A model generated the notes under the pieces. It had not been told where the DNA came from. It did no database searches and saw only the letters and a program-made list of their open reading frames with translations. Source: Vibrio rhodolitus (GTDB taxonomy: Bacteria > Pseudomonadota > Gammaproteobacteria > Enterobacterales > Vibrionaceae). Taken from it: 64,000 nucleotides of DNA. Each line of letters starts with the position of its first letter. Positions within the stretch are counted from its first letter, which is position 1. Of the stretch, positions 26,392 through 35,482 are shown piece after piece. The translations under genes were made by a program, and so were the position numbers. The stretch is from positions 124,001-188,000 of the forward strand of contig NZ_QLYZ01000005.1 of NCBI RefSeq assembly GCF_003350325.1, in the 5' to 3' direction.

Positions 26392-27057
26392 ATGAGCCTT
26401 AGCCCCCAAATTACATTGCTTTCAGATGTCAGCATGCAATCTCGATTGTTTAAAGACTCGCTTGAGCGGGGAATTGAACAAGAGGTGGATTTGATCTCAC
26501 TAGAAGATTTTCATACCAAAGCTGCGCAAGGTGTCCCATCTTTGGGTGATTATATCTTGATCGATTATAACTATTTCGATGCGAGCAATTTCGAGATCTA
26601 CAATAACCTGCGTAATGAGAGTAACGTTAACGGCAAAGAGATCGTAATTAACTGCCCTAAGGATGTTTCTTCTGCGCAACTGTTCAAATGGCGCAACCTT
26701 GTTGGCGTGTTTTACGTCGAAGATGAAATGAATCTATTGCTGAAAGGGATGAAGAAAATCATGTCTGATGAGATGTGGTTATCGCGCCGTGTCGCCCAAG
26801 ATTATATTGAACATTTTCGCAGTGCGAATGTGGTGACCACGTCGCAAGTCTATGCCAACCTAACTAAGCGTGAAAAAGAGATCATGCGTTTACTCGGTCA
26901 AGGCGCATCAAATCAGCAAATCGCTGACGAGCTATTTGTCAGCGAGAATACCGTCAAGACCCACCTGCACAATATCTTTAAGAAGATAAATGCCAAGAAT
27001 CGCTTACAAGCGCTGCTGTGGGCAAATAACAATATTAGTCTGGAAGAGCGCGCTTAA
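26392..27057 (+). CDS. VpsT/CsgD-type LuxR-family regulator, 221 aa
   Basis: The N-terminal receiver-like domain lacks the phosphorylation pocket. Residues 129-132 read WLSR, fitting the W-[FLM]-[ST]-R motif by which V. cholerae VpsT binds a c-di-GMP dimer. A LuxR-type helix-turn-helix ends the protein (LTKREKEIMRLLGQGASNQQIADELFVSENTVKTHLHNIFKKI). It is therefore probably a c-di-GMP-dependent regulator of biofilm polysaccharide, matrix or motility genes. I chose the ATG at 26392 (TGGAG upstream) over a TTG two codons before. Whether it is VpsT itself or a paralogue such as CpsQ cannot be decided here. Confidence 0.88.
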   Translation: MSLSPQITLLSDVSMQSRLFKDSLERGIEQEVDLISLEDFHTKAAQGVPSLGDYILIDYNYFDASNFEIYNNLRNESNVNGKEIVINCPKDVSSAQLFKWRNLVGVFYVEDEMNLLLKGMKKIMSDEMWLSRRVAQDYIEHFRSANVVTTSQVYANLTKREKEIMRLLGQGASNQQIADELFVSENTVKTHLHNIFKKINAKNRLQALLWANNNISLEERA

Positions 27058-27112
27058 GGGTTACCAGACAGTTAACCTGCATGCAGCCATGCTAATCACT
27101 TGAGCTAGAATG

Positions 27113-27140
27113 AACAAGGGAGCCGTTAAGCTCCCTTGTT
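27113..27140. terminator. Bidirectional terminator between VpsT-like gene and nadE
   Basis: AACAAGGGAGC and GCTCCCTTGTT form a perfect 11-bp stem with loop CGTTAA. Confidence 0.85.
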
Positions 27141-27152
27141 GGTATTGAAGAC

Positions 27153-27980
27153 CTAGTCGTAAATCGTCGGAATTGGTTGACGTTTATGTTGTGTCATTTG
27201 GTAAATCTTAACCAATCTCTCAGAAACTTCGCTACTTACAGGCTTGCCTTCAAGGAAGTCATCAATCTGCTCGTAAGTGAGGTTAAGTGCATCTTCATCG
27301 GCTTTTTGTGGCGCCAATTCTTCTAGATCTGCGGTCGGTACTTTTTTCACTAGCTGCTCTGGCGCGCCCAGCGTCGCCGCAACTTCACGCACTTGACGCT
27401 TACTCAAACCAAACAGTGGTGCCATATCACAAGCACCATCGCCAAACTTAGTGTAAAAACCAGTGATGTTCTCAGCTGAGTGATCAGTGCCAAGTACTAG
27501 ACCGCCTACATAACCTGCGATTTCGTATTGAGCGACCATGCGTGCACGGGCTTTAACGTTGCCTTTAACAAAGTCGACTTTTGCTTTGTCCTGCGGAGTT
27601 AAACCTGTGCCTTCAAGTGCTACATGAGACGCTGCATGCAATCCATCCACACCTTGTTTGATATTAACGGAAACCGAGTGACTTGGTTGAATAAACTTCA
27701 GAGCAAGTTGTGCTTCGTCTTCATCTTGTTGTTCGCCGTAAGGTAGGCGAACAGCAATAAACTGGTAACCACCGCCATGCTCTTCGTTGAGTTGGTCTAC
27801 CGCAAGCTGCGCTAAACGTCCGCAAGTGGTAGAGTCAACACCCCCGCTGATACCAAGCACAAGAGCTTTACAACCCGCTTCGGTCAATTTGCGTTTGATG
27901 AAATCAACACGGCGAGTGATTTCAAAATGAGGGTCAATCGATGGTAGAACGCGCATTTCATCGCGAATCAACTGTTCCAT
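27153..27980 (-). CDS. nadE: NH3-dependent NAD+ synthetase, 275 aa
   Basis: The ATP-pyrophosphatase P-loop is at residues 45-50 ([15 protein letters not shown]). [12 protein letters not shown]-type ([19 protein letters not shown]), [19 protein letters not shown] and [17 protein letters not shown] are all characteristic. It makes NAD from deamido-NAD and ammonia in the cytoplasm. It has the same length as E. coli NadE, and there is no glutaminase domain. The ATG at 27980 has AGGAAG upstream; longer frames have no family similarity. It is divergent from a predicted nucleotide adenylyltransferase, forming a small NAD-synthesis locus. Confidence 0.97.
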   Translation of the reverse strand: MEQLIRDEMRVLPSIDPHFEITRRVDFIKRKLTEAGCKALVLGISGGVDSTTCGRLAQLAVDQLNEEHGGGYQFIAVRLPYGEQQDEDEAQLALKFIQPSHSVSVNIKQGVDGLHAASHVALEGTGLTPQDKAKVDFVKGNVKARARMVAQYEIAGYVGGLVLGTDHSAENITGFYTKFGDGACDMAPLFGLSKRQVREVAATLGAPEQLVKKVPTADLEELAPQKADEDALNLTYEQIDDFLEGKPVSSEVSERLVKIYQMTQHKRQPIPTIYD

Positions 27981-28167
27981 TAGTTTTCTTCCTGCAGCAT
28001 AGTTATATAAATAATTAGGTTTATACCAAAGTAACCTCGATATACTTGCTTCAGTAGGATACTTATCATGCAGCATCTTGAAGTTGCTTGGGTATAGTCA
28101 GTATCATACCGAAAACCAATAAATAGAAAACCGAGATCACGGATTTCGTCGCACATAAGGGCAAAAA

Positions 28168-28683
28168 ATGACAAAGATCGCTGTATTTGGAAGCGCATTT
28201 AACCCACCGAGTTTGGGTCACCGCAGTGTGATTGAGTCATTGGGGCATTTTGACCGCGTATTGCTGTTGCCAAGCATCGCGCACGCTTGGGGCAAAGAAA
28301 TGTTGGATTATTCGCTAAGGGTTGAGCTGGTTGAAGCTTTCATTAGCGATCTTAGCGCACACAATGTCGAGTGTTGCACGATTGAACAGCAGCTATTTGA
28401 AGCCAACCAAGAAGCGGTAACCACCTTTGCGGTGTTGTGTGCGCTGCAAGAACAACACCCTCAAGCAGGCATTACCTTTGTTATGGGACCGGACAATCTG
28501 TTCAACTTTAGTAAGTTTTTCAAAGCAGAAGAGATTGCTAAACGTTGGAGTTTGATGGCTTGCCCGGAAAAGATTGCGGTTAGAAGTACGGATATTCGCC
28601 AAGCACTGCAGCAGAACCTGCCGATAGACCACCTGACTACAACGAAAGTTTGCAAAATTTTGACTGAAAATCACTATTACTAA
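28168..28683 (+). CDS. Nicotinate/nicotinamide-nucleotide adenylyltransferase-like protein, 171 aa
   Basis: The nucleotidyltransferase signature GSAFNPPSLGH is at residues 8-18 and an RSTDIR motif (ISSTxIR type) is near residue 139, both ATP-binding landmarks of the NadD/NadM superfamily. GPDNLFNFSKFF matches the substrate-binding segment of NadD. It is shorter than E. coli NadD (213 aa). Its position, divergent from nadE, supports a role in the step that makes deamido-NAD or NAD. The main housekeeping nadD is presumably elsewhere, so this may be an auxiliary enzyme. Confidence 0.82.
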   Translation: MTKIAVFGSAFNPPSLGHRSVIESLGHFDRVLLLPSIAHAWGKEMLDYSLRVELVEAFISDLSAHNVECCTIEQQLFEANQEAVTTFAVLCALQEQHPQAGITFVMGPDNLFNFSKFFKAEEIAKRWSLMACPEKIAVRSTDIRQALQQNLPIDHLTTTKVCKILTENHYY

Positions 28684-28762
28684 ATATACTGAGCTATAGT
28701 TACGCCTTAGTAATTGATATAAAGAACAATAAAAATAGTCTTAACTTTTGTTTGAGGTAGAT

Positions 28763-29245
28763 ATGACGAAGATGAGCCTTGCGCTTGTTTTTGGTCTGCT
28801 TTCGGTTAGTGCCGTTGCTTGCGAAAAAACCTATTATGGGGTTGCTGAGCAGATAGCGATTCCTGACACTTACGATAAATTTCGTGATTGTGTACCCGTT
28901 AAATTGTCTGCGGATTATCCAGCGCTTGGTGAGCTTGATTACGATGCGTTGCAGCGCCCTGCTGGCAAAGATTACTCTGATTATTGGTCAGATTGGGTAC
29001 TCAAAGCGCAAACTAATCCTTTTTTGAGTCAGCATTTTTCCAGCAGTTACTTTGGTATTGGTGTTTGGTCTCCAGAAGAAGATGAAGAGGAAATGACCAC
29101 GCAAGAGTGGTTAATGAATCACGGTTTACAATTTAGCGTGGGTTTTGGTGAGAAGGAAGCGGGTGAGCCTAGATTAAGGCTCGACTATATGTGGCATGAA
29201 GACCAGCAAGACAACCTAATGATGCAAGTTGAGGTGCCGTTTTAA
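28763..29245 (+). CDS. Unrecognised exported protein, 160 aa
   Basis: The N-terminus MTKMSLALVFGLLSVSAVAC is a signal peptide, with cleavage likely near VAC; it could be a lipobox variant (VAC-E), but the context is imperfect. The body is acidic and rich in aromatics. A central acidic stretch is SPEEDEEEM, and the C-terminal RLRLDYMWHEDQQDNLMMQVEVPF alternates like beta strands reaching a terminal Phe, as in outer-membrane proteins. I do not recognise the family. GAGG lies before the ATG at 28763. Confidence 0.6.
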   Translation: MTKMSLALVFGLLSVSAVACEKTYYGVAEQIAIPDTYDKFRDCVPVKLSADYPALGELDYDALQRPAGKDYSDYWSDWVLKAQTNPFLSQHFSSSYFGIGVWSPEEDEEEMTTQEWLMNHGLQFSVGFGEKEAGEPRLRLDYMWHEDQQDNLMMQVEVPF

Positions 29246-29287
29246 CGGCGCCTTCACCTTGACTGTGGTAAGCCTGATACCCTCTGC

Positions 29288-31138
29288 TTACTCGCGTTTT
29301 ACTTCTAAGCTTGACTCGCGATAACGCTGAATCAAACTGCCGGGTTTTTCTGGTCGTGAGAAGTAGTAACCTTGAATTTGGTTGCAGCCCATCTGAGCGA
29401 GTTTTTGCAGCTCACTTTCATTTTCTACCCCTTCAGCAATTAAGTTCACTTTGAGTTGCTTGGCGAGCTGAATGATCAAGTTTACTACCCGTTCTGCGGT
29501 TTCATTAAACAGAATGTTGCGCACAAACGTGGCGTCAATTTTAATCGCATCAATCGGATAGCTATGAATATAGTTAAGGCTTGAGTATCCGGTACCAAAA
29601 TCATCCAGTGCGACGGTAAAGCCCTGCGAGCGGAGTTTATCCAAGATAAAACGCACTTCATTGGTTTGCGAAAGCAGCACGGTTTCGGTCAACTCGATGG
29701 TGAACTCATTGGGTTGAAAATCATACTTTTTCAATGAATGGCTGAGCTGATGTAGATAGCGCGCTGAGTCTGCCAGTTCATGCGCAGAGCAGTTTAAGCT
29801 CAAGCGTACTTTATAGCCCAGACCCTGCTCGAGATCGTATTTCGCTTTGCAAGCCAACTCAACGATTCTCTCGCCCAACTCTACGATTAACCCAGATTGT
29901 TCAGCTGCCTCGATAAACTCCATCGGTGAGATGTTGCCTAACGTATCGCTTTCCCAACGAGCAAGCGTTTCAAAATAGTCCCAAGCATCTTGTCCGACGG
30001 TTACGATAGGCTGCAGTACAACGTAGATTTCACTTTCGTCATAGTTGGTGTTATCCAGCTCTTTGCGCAGCGCATCAATAATCAAAGTACGACGATAATA
30101 TTGGGTGCTTAAATGGGTATCGTAGCTTTGAATACGGTGGTTAGGAGACTGCTTACAGTCTTTCAGCGCTAACGAAGTGTTGAGCATTAATTGATCCGCT
30201 GAGACGGAGCTGTCTGATTTACAGGCAAGCCCAATGCTGGCGCCAATTTTGATGTTGTGTGAGGCGTCTCGATAACCACTGCGCAGCTTGAGCATGATGT
30301 TCTGGCAAATCGTAATCGGGTCGTTGGAAAAGGTGATAAAGGCAAATTCGTCACCAGAAATACGAAAGGCGTGGTTTTGCTCTGGTTGCTGCTCTTCAAT
30401 GGTCATCGCGACATATTTTAATACCTGATCGCCGATATAGTTACCATATAGGTTGTTGATTGATTTGAAGTTATCAATATCGATATAGACCAGCGTAATA
30501 GGCTGGTGGTAGCTTTCGGCATATCCTTCGAGCATATCAGACAGTCGACTACGATTGAGTAGCCCGGTTAGTGCATCGTGGGAGATTTCATGGCTGAGTT
30601 GATTGACCAAGCTTTCTGAACGGGAAGAAAACCATTTTGCTCGCAGACTGTGCACGATGATATTGGCAAAAAAAGTGTGATGATAGATAAGCCGGCTCTT
30701 ACTCTCTTCATCCATATCATTTAGCGGCGTGGTGAAAGTAGAAAGCAATATCCCTAAGTTCTCGCCGTTACTGGCGCGCAGCGGCACACCAAGATAGGCT
30801 TGGATGCCATTCTCAGCTAAGAATACATCCTCTGGGAAGTTTTGCGCGACGTTGTCGCTGTATAAGCAAAATAATTGCGCTGATTTACTCACTTCATGAC
30901 AAGGCGTGCCGGCTAAAGAGTAGCAAAATGGCGTCTGGATCTGTTTTTGACAAGCAAAGGATAAGGTCTGAGCGAAGAAGTTCAGTTTGTCGAGTTCAAC
31001 TATACAGGTGCATTGGCTGCCAAACTTTTGATGCAGGACCATGGTGACTTGATGCAGAAGCTCCTGACCATCAAGAGCAACGATCTTATCTATGGTATCA
31101 ACATCAATTGAGAGCGTGGATGTAGTCTTTTGGGCCAC
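29288..31138 (-). CDS. GAF-GGDEF-EAL c-di-GMP protein, 616 aa
   Basis: A GAF-type sensor occupies about residues 15-165. Then come a GGDEF domain whose motif reads SGDEF (261-265) without an RxxD I-site, and an EAL domain whose motif reads ETL (390-392). The other EAL catalytic positions look intact: LNCSAHELAD, ELTET, DDFGTGYSSL, KIDATF, AEGVEN and QGYYFSRP. The protein is probably a phosphodiesterase with a weak or regulatory cyclase-like domain. There is no membrane segment, so the GAF domain senses something in the cytoplasm. It is monocistronic. Confidence 0.9.
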   Translation of the reverse strand: MAQKTTSTLSIDVDTIDKIVALDGQELLHQVTMVLHQKFGSQCTCIVELDKLNFFAQTLSFACQKQIQTPFCYSLAGTPCHEVSKSAQLFCLYSDNVAQNFPEDVFLAENGIQAYLGVPLRASNGENLGILLSTFTTPLNDMDEESKSRLIYHHTFFANIIVHSLRAKWFSSRSESLVNQLSHEISHDALTGLLNRSRLSDMLEGYAESYHQPITLVYIDIDNFKSINNLYGNYIGDQVLKYVAMTIEEQQPEQNHAFRISGDEFAFITFSNDPITICQNIMLKLRSGYRDASHNIKIGASIGLACKSDSSVSADQLMLNTSLALKDCKQSPNHRIQSYDTHLSTQYYRRTLIIDALRKELDNTNYDESEIYVVLQPIVTVGQDAWDYFETLARWESDTLGNISPMEFIEAAEQSGLIVELGERIVELACKAKYDLEQGLGYKVRLSLNCSAHELADSARYLHQLSHSLKKYDFQPNEFTIELTETVLLSQTNEVRFILDKLRSQGFTVALDDFGTGYSSLNYIHSYPIDAIKIDATFVRNILFNETAERVVNLIIQLAKQLKVNLIAEGVENESELQKLAQMGCNQIQGYYFSRPEKPGSLIQRYRESSLEVKRE

Positions 31139-31241
31139 CTGACATCTCCTTATTAAAAGTGATCTTTGTCACCTTGCTGTGCATGTCTGTTGCACTAAAT
31201 ATGGTACAAGTGGCATATTTTTTCAAACTGAGTCGAGTTTT

Positions 31242-32114
31242 TTATCCTAATCGAGCTTTTAAGTAATCCAAAAACAGTTGAGTACGTGTGTTCTGATAAT
31301 CCAGCTTTGGGTAGTAAGCATAGACAGTTGCTTCATCCGCACTGATATTTGGTAAGATGCGTTTGAGCGTGCCAATTTTAAGCTCTTCTTTAATCATCAC
31401 GTCATTGGTTAGCAAAATACCCATACCAGCTTTTGCCGCGTAAAACAGTGCTTCTGGATTAGTCGTGGCGAAATTTCCGGTAAGTAAAATACGCTGCCCT
31501 TTAGATAATTTCACTTCTCGCTGTGGGCTTTCACCCCAATTGAGCATGTTATGTTGCTCAAGATCTTCGACATCGACTGGCTCACCATATTGCTCTAAAT
31601 ATCGTGGCGAGGCGTAAAAGCCCGCCTTGTGCTCAAATAGGCGAGTGGCTTTAAAGCTGAGTGAATTGAGCTGCTCAATTTCACGACTGATAAACAGATC
31701 TAAACTCAGTGCGGGAAGTTGCCCTGGTGTGGTGGTGGTTAGCTGAATAGAAATATCGGGATACAGGGCGAGAAAGTCATCGAGGTATTGCACCAGAAAC
31801 TTTGAGCCGACCGCTAAAGTGGCGCCAATTTTTAAAAGCCCCGCAGGTGATTGGTCAATAGAGCGAGTCTCATCGACAATGGATTGCCAGCCATCGAGTT
31901 GCACTTTGGCTCGTTGATAGAACAGAGCGCCGGCTTCTGTTTGAGTGACGGTGCGCGTGGTGCGCTTAAGCAATTGCACGCCAATACGCTCTTCTAACCA
32001 ATGGATACGCTTGCTGATAGCGGAGCTGGTGGTGTTCATTCTCCTTGCGGCACCATTAAAACTGCCTTCATCCACGACTAAAATATAGCTTTTAGCACTT
32101 TGCAACCAATCCAT
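31242..32114 (-). CDS. LysR-family transcriptional regulator, 290 aa
   Basis: The N-terminal helix-turn-helix is standard: SYILVVDEGSFNGAARRMNTTSSAISKRIHWLEERIGVQLLKRTTRTVTQTEAG. A periplasmic-binding-like effector domain follows, with the linker QSPAGLLKIGATLAVGS. It resembles the many orphan LysR regulators related to the CrgA/DsdC-like subgroup in vibrios. No obvious target is next to it; the divergent gene at 32325 is a small acidic protein. The inducer is unknown. Confidence 0.9.
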   Translation of the reverse strand: MDWLQSAKSYILVVDEGSFNGAARRMNTTSSAISKRIHWLEERIGVQLLKRTTRTVTQTEAGALFYQRAKVQLDGWQSIVDETRSIDQSPAGLLKIGATLAVGSKFLVQYLDDFLALYPDISIQLTTTTPGQLPALSLDLFISREIEQLNSLSFKATRLFEHKAGFYASPRYLEQYGEPVDVEDLEQHNMLNWGESPQREVKLSKGQRILLTGNFATTNPEALFYAAKAGMGILLTNDVMIKEELKIGTLKRILPNISADEATVYAYYPKLDYQNTRTQLFLDYLKARLG

Positions 32115-32324
32115 TTTATTTCCTTGTTAAACCGCTTTGGCACCACTTTTGAATTTACGCACACAGTAATGAAATTCAAGTAAAAGTCGAGAGTGGATTG
32201 GGGAGTTTTGCTCGGATTTGACAAGCAACAGAAAAAGCAGGGAATTACGCTGATGCTAGCATCTCGCCATTGCTTAGGTATACAATGCCGCCGATCTGAA
32301 TATTTATTGCCTTTAGGTGACGTT

Positions 32325-32675
32325 ATGGAACACAAACAATTTGAAGCTTTAGTAAAAGAAGCGAGCCAACAAGAAAGCCTACCGCAAGCATTAGCGCTAT
32401 TAAAAGCGAGTGAAGACCAAGAAGTTGCTGAGGCAGCGGAATCGCTAGCAGGTCAATTTGCTTTAGCCGAAGTTGATGGTGAAAAACGCATTTACCATGT
32501 CACCACTCATGAAAATGAGCAGGGCGAAGAGCAAGAGTACGTTGAGCACGTAATGAACGAAGGTGATGATGTTATACGTTTCGTTGCGTGGTTCTTCGAT
32601 GCGATGTTTGAAGTAAAGCGCAAAGAGACTTACCAAGCGGCAGGTAAGACTTACCAGCAGCCAAAGCGCAGCTAA
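32325..32675 (+). CDS. Small acidic protein of unknown function, 116 aa
   Basis: I do not recognise a named family. It is helical and acidic (ALLKASEDQEVAEAAESLAGQFALAEVDGEKRIYHVTTHENEQGEEQEYVEHVMNEGDD), with a more hydrophobic patch VIRFVAWFFDAMFEVKRKE and a basic tail. There is no signal peptide. The ATG at 32325 has TAGGTGA upstream; a longer frame from 32193 runs through the LysR promoter region. A strong terminator follows. Confidence 0.7.
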   Translation: MEHKQFEALVKEASQQESLPQALALLKASEDQEVAEAAESLAGQFALAEVDGEKRIYHVTTHENEQGEEQEYVEHVMNEGDDVIRFVAWFFDAMFEVKRKETYQAAGKTYQQPKRS

Positions 32676-32703
32676 GCATTGCTGACTTTGCCTTAGAGCT
32701 TAA

Positions 32704-32734
32704 AAATAACCCCAGCCTATTGCTGGGGTTATTT
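32704..32734. terminator. Bidirectional terminator
   Basis: AAATAACCCCAGC and GCTGGGGTTATTT form a perfect 13-bp stem with a 5-nt loop, between convergent genes at 32675 and 32746. Confidence 0.9.
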
Positions 32735-32745
32735 GTTTTAACTTC

Positions 32746-33360
32746 TTAGCCTTGGCTGGCTTCTAGGTTGACGACATTATCAGGCATTTTATTTAGTCCC
32801 TTTTTTTCAATCCATGCCTCAAGGTTATCAGCCCCGCCAATGTACTGACCATCGAGCCAGATTTGCGGCACGGTCACAGGTGTTTTCATACCGATGATGG
32901 CTTTAACTTCCGGGATCATACGATACAGTGCGGCGCTATCTTTAACTACGTCGTGGTATTGATACTCGATTCCCGCATCGTCGAGCATCTTCTTCGCTTT
33001 TACGCAGAAAGGGCAGGTGGCTTTGCCGTAAACGATATTGCCTTTAAGCGTATCTTGTTTGGTCCAGTTTTGAATCACGGACTGAACCAGCACGCCACGG
33101 TTTAACGCTTCACCTTGGCTAATCACTTTACCTTCAACGACCAAGATAGGTGCATGCCAAGCGCCGAGCTTCAGTGGCTCCCACCAATGAGATAACCAAT
33201 CTTTCACCTCAAGCTCAATTGGGATCCCCGCCAACTCATTGTCAAAAGTATCTTGCAGAATATCTTTGGTCAGCGTGCATTCGCCACAAGGAATATTGAC
33301 CTTAAATGGTCCCCAACTGCCTGCCCAGCGATAGAGTGTAATCTTAATTGGTGTTGTCAT
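32746..33360 (-). CDS. Two-domain glutaredoxin-like protein, 204 aa
   Basis: The C-terminal half is a normal dithiol glutaredoxin: IVYGKATCPFCVKAKKML with C116-x-x-C119, TVPQIWLDGQYIGGADNLEAW. The N-terminal half also looks thioredoxin-like: a strand ITLYRWAGSWGPFK, then CGEC at residues 25-28 and a cis-Pro-like HAPILVVEGKVISQGEAL segment. So two redox domains are joined in one chain. I chose the ATG at 33360, with AGGGAGA upstream, over a start nine codons earlier. It probably reduces protein or glutathione disulfides in the cytoplasm. It lies downstream of the EamA genes but 170 bp away. Confidence 0.85.
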   Translation of the reverse strand: MTTPIKITLYRWAGSWGPFKVNIPCGECTLTKDILQDTFDNELAGIPIELEVKDWLSHWWEPLKLGAWHAPILVVEGKVISQGEALNRGVLVQSVIQNWTKQDTLKGNIVYGKATCPFCVKAKKMLDDAGIEYQYHDVVKDSAALYRMIPEVKAIIGMKTPVTVPQIWLDGQYIGGADNLEAWIEKKGLNKMPDNVVNLEASQG

Positions 33361-33530
33361 GCTGATCTCCCTAAAGGTCTTTTGCAAGGCGCTTTAAGAA
33401 CACTCGCCTTAGCCAAATTGTCGTTCTTCTTTTTACTGTTTAAACAAAATTTAGTTCAGAATTATCAAAACAGTAACTTGTCTAAACAGCAGTTATTTAA
33501 GTAGAACGACTGACGAGAGCTTTTCTTTCA

Positions 33531-34421
33531 TCAAGCTTTGGTTATTCGTGTTTTTCTGCTTTCCCATTGGGTAATAAAGGCTACCGAAGCAATGATAATC
33601 GCGGCGCCTAGCCAAAGCCTACCAGGTGGTACCCAGCCAAAGACAACCCAGCCAGCCAGCACATTAAGTGGCAACTTGGCGTGATCAAATGGCTGAACAA
33701 ATGATGCGTCCGCCACTGAATAAGCTTTAACGATCGCCCACTGGGCTAACGCTGTTGCAGCGCCAGCTGCCAGTAAGATTAACCAAACATTCAAGCCCGA
33801 TGGTGTCTGCCATTCAGGCAGCGCGAGCAAGATATTAAATGGTGTAATAAGGATCAGTAGATAAACCACCATAGTCGATGGCGAGTCGTCGGAAGAGAGC
33901 TTTTTCACCATCAATGAGTAGCATGCCCAGAAAAAAGCGGCGCCAACCGGAAGCAGTGTTGCCCAGCTAAAGTCATCAGACCAAGGCTCTAAGATGATCA
34001 TCGCACCAATAAAACCGGTCAGTGTTGCGCCCCAACGTGCAGCGCCCACTTTTTCTTTAAGAAATAGCCCTGAGCCGATTGTGGCAAACAGAGGTGAAGT
34101 CATTAGCAGCGCAATACCTTGCCAAATAGGAACGGGGTAAGCCAATGCCCACAGCCAAAGCTGGATGCCAATAACCGATAGAAAGACTCGGAAAATGTGC
34201 CAGCCTAACTTCTCGGTTCTAAGCGATTGACGAATGCCCAGCGTTTTCAGGTAAGGCAAAATCACCACAAGCGCGATAGCATATTGAACCAAAGCGACCG
34301 TGGTTGAAGATAGCCCGAAGTTGATACTGGCAACTTGCGCCAAACTGTTAACAATAGCGAATGCTAGACCTGCGGTCAGCATCCAGCTTGCGCCTTTAAT
34401 AGGGTGATGATTACTGCTCAT
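33531..34421 (-). CDS. EamA/DMT-family permease, 296 aa
   Basis: It has ten predicted transmembrane helices arranged as two EamA repeats (first GASWMLTAGLAFAIVNS; second WATLLPVGAAFFWACYSLMVKKL). It resembles RhaT/YdcZ-like drug/metabolite exporters. The substrate is unknown. It begins 57 bp after the stop of another EamA gene on the same strand; that pairing and their shared upstream leader suggest co-expression, perhaps export of related amino acids or metabolites. Confidence 0.88.
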   Translation of the reverse strand: MSSNHHPIKGASWMLTAGLAFAIVNSLAQVASINFGLSSTTVALVQYAIALVVILPYLKTLGIRQSLRTEKLGWHIFRVFLSVIGIQLWLWALAYPVPIWQGIALLMTSPLFATIGSGLFLKEKVGAARWGATLTGFIGAMIILEPWSDDFSWATLLPVGAAFFWACYSLMVKKLSSDDSPSTMVVYLLILITPFNILLALPEWQTPSGLNVWLILLAAGAATALAQWAIVKAYSVADASFVQPFDHAKLPLNVLAGWVVFGWVPPGRLWLGAAIIIASVAFITQWESRKTRITKA

Positions 34422-34478
34422 ATAAACTGAAACTCGAAAAAGGTTGGCGGATCATACGACTTAATTGCTCCGGTTACC

Positions 34479-35402
34479 TCAGTTTTTTGAACGATTTATC
34501 AAAACAACTGAGAATATAACCAAGATCATGCCGACTGCGTGCCACACGGTGAATAGCTCACCTAAAATAAGCACAGCAAAAGTGGCAGTGATGGCAGGGC
34601 CGGCATTGTTGGTTAAGCTAAGTTGTGTCGGTGACAGCCTCGCCATACCGGCAGCCACAAAGTAAGATGGCAATACAGTGCAAACTATACCAAGCACAAC
34701 CCCAATCACAATTAACTCAATAGACCAATTAGCAATGATGGTGTCGCTCATCAATAAATGGATAAGAATGGTTACCCCCGCGCTGCCCATCCCAATGCTG
34801 GTAAATAGCGAACTACCTAGCTTGCCGATTAGTGGTTTGCTGGCGACTAAGTAAATTGCAAACACGAATGCAGAGGCGACGGCCAATGCTGCGCCAAGCG
34901 TCACGGATGAACCAAGTGTTTGGAAATCATGAGCCAGGATTAGCGCGGTACCGGCATAACCTAAAATGGTTGCACCAATAACGGTTTTACTTGGTACTTG
35001 TTTGTAAACCACCCAACTGATCAACACCACGAAGGATGGAAACAAGAAAATCAATAATCGTTCAAGTTGAGCCGAGATAAACTCCAGTGCGGTGATATCT
35101 AAATAGCTGGCAAGGTAGTAGCCCAAAATTCCAACACCTGCTGCGGCTAACCCTGATTGTCGAACTTTACTGCGAGCACTCGCTTTTCTACAGATATACA
35201 TTAACGTGAACAGATACAGCGGCAGTGAGCTCATGGCACGTAACGCCATAATTGACGCAGCGTCACCTCCAGCTTGATAGGCGAGTTTGACTAAAATCGG
35301 TTTAAGCGAGAACAGCAGGCAACCAATGAATGCGCATAGCAATCCAATTTGATGTTGGGAGGAAAATAGTGAGGACGATAAGCGTTGCGGTTGTGTTGTC
35401 AT
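34479..35402 (-). CDS. EamA/DMT-family permease preceded by an attenuator-like leader, 307 aa
   Basis: It has ten transmembrane helices in two EamA repeats (LLCAFIGCLLFSLKPILVKLAYQAGG; LGAALAVASAFVFAIYLVASKPL). It is a member of the drug/metabolite transporter superfamily, probably an exporter. The ATG at 35402 follows AAGGAAC. An intrinsic terminator ends only 22 nt before the ATG and a short leader ORF lies before that, so expression is likely set by attenuation. The leucine-rich leader peptide hints at an amino acid or translation-linked signal, but the substrate is not known. Confidence 0.88.
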   Translation of the reverse strand: MTTQPQRLSSSLFSSQHQIGLLCAFIGCLLFSLKPILVKLAYQAGGDAASIMALRAMSSLPLYLFTLMYICRKASARSKVRQSGLAAAGVGILGYYLASYLDITALEFISAQLERLLIFLFPSFVVLISWVVYKQVPSKTVIGATILGYAGTALILAHDFQTLGSSVTLGAALAVASAFVFAIYLVASKPLIGKLGSSLFTSIGMGSAGVTILIHLLMSDTIIANWSIELIVIGVVLGIVCTVLPSYFVAAGMARLSPTQLSLTNNAGPAITATFAVLILGELFTVWHAVGMILVIFSVVLINRSKN

Positions 35403-35423
35403 TGACTCGTTCCTTGATGTTTG

Positions 35424-35468
35424 AAAAAAGGCTACGAGTCAATGCAAGCTGGCTACAAACTCGTAGCC
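35424..35468 (-). terminator. Intrinsic terminator just upstream of the EamA start, candidate attenuator
   Basis: On the minus-strand RNA, GGCTACGAG (35468-35460) pairs with CTCGTAGCC (35438-35430), a 9-bp stem followed by six U (35429-35424). The same GGCTAC can instead pair with GTAGCC at 35456-35451, or with GTAGCC at 35493-35488 inside the leader ORF. Each alternative would prevent the terminator. It could also simply be the terminator of the upstream MATE gene, but its closeness to the EamA start leaves little room for a separate promoter. Confidence 0.7.
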
Positions 35469-35482
35469 AGGCACAGGTTTAC

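Noticed and set aside
28091-28110. GGTAT-N10-ATACC as an operator for nadE and the divergent adenylyltransferase
   Set aside because: Only 5-bp arms around a long spacer, so chance is likely; it is not a convincing match to the NrtR or NadR sites I remember.
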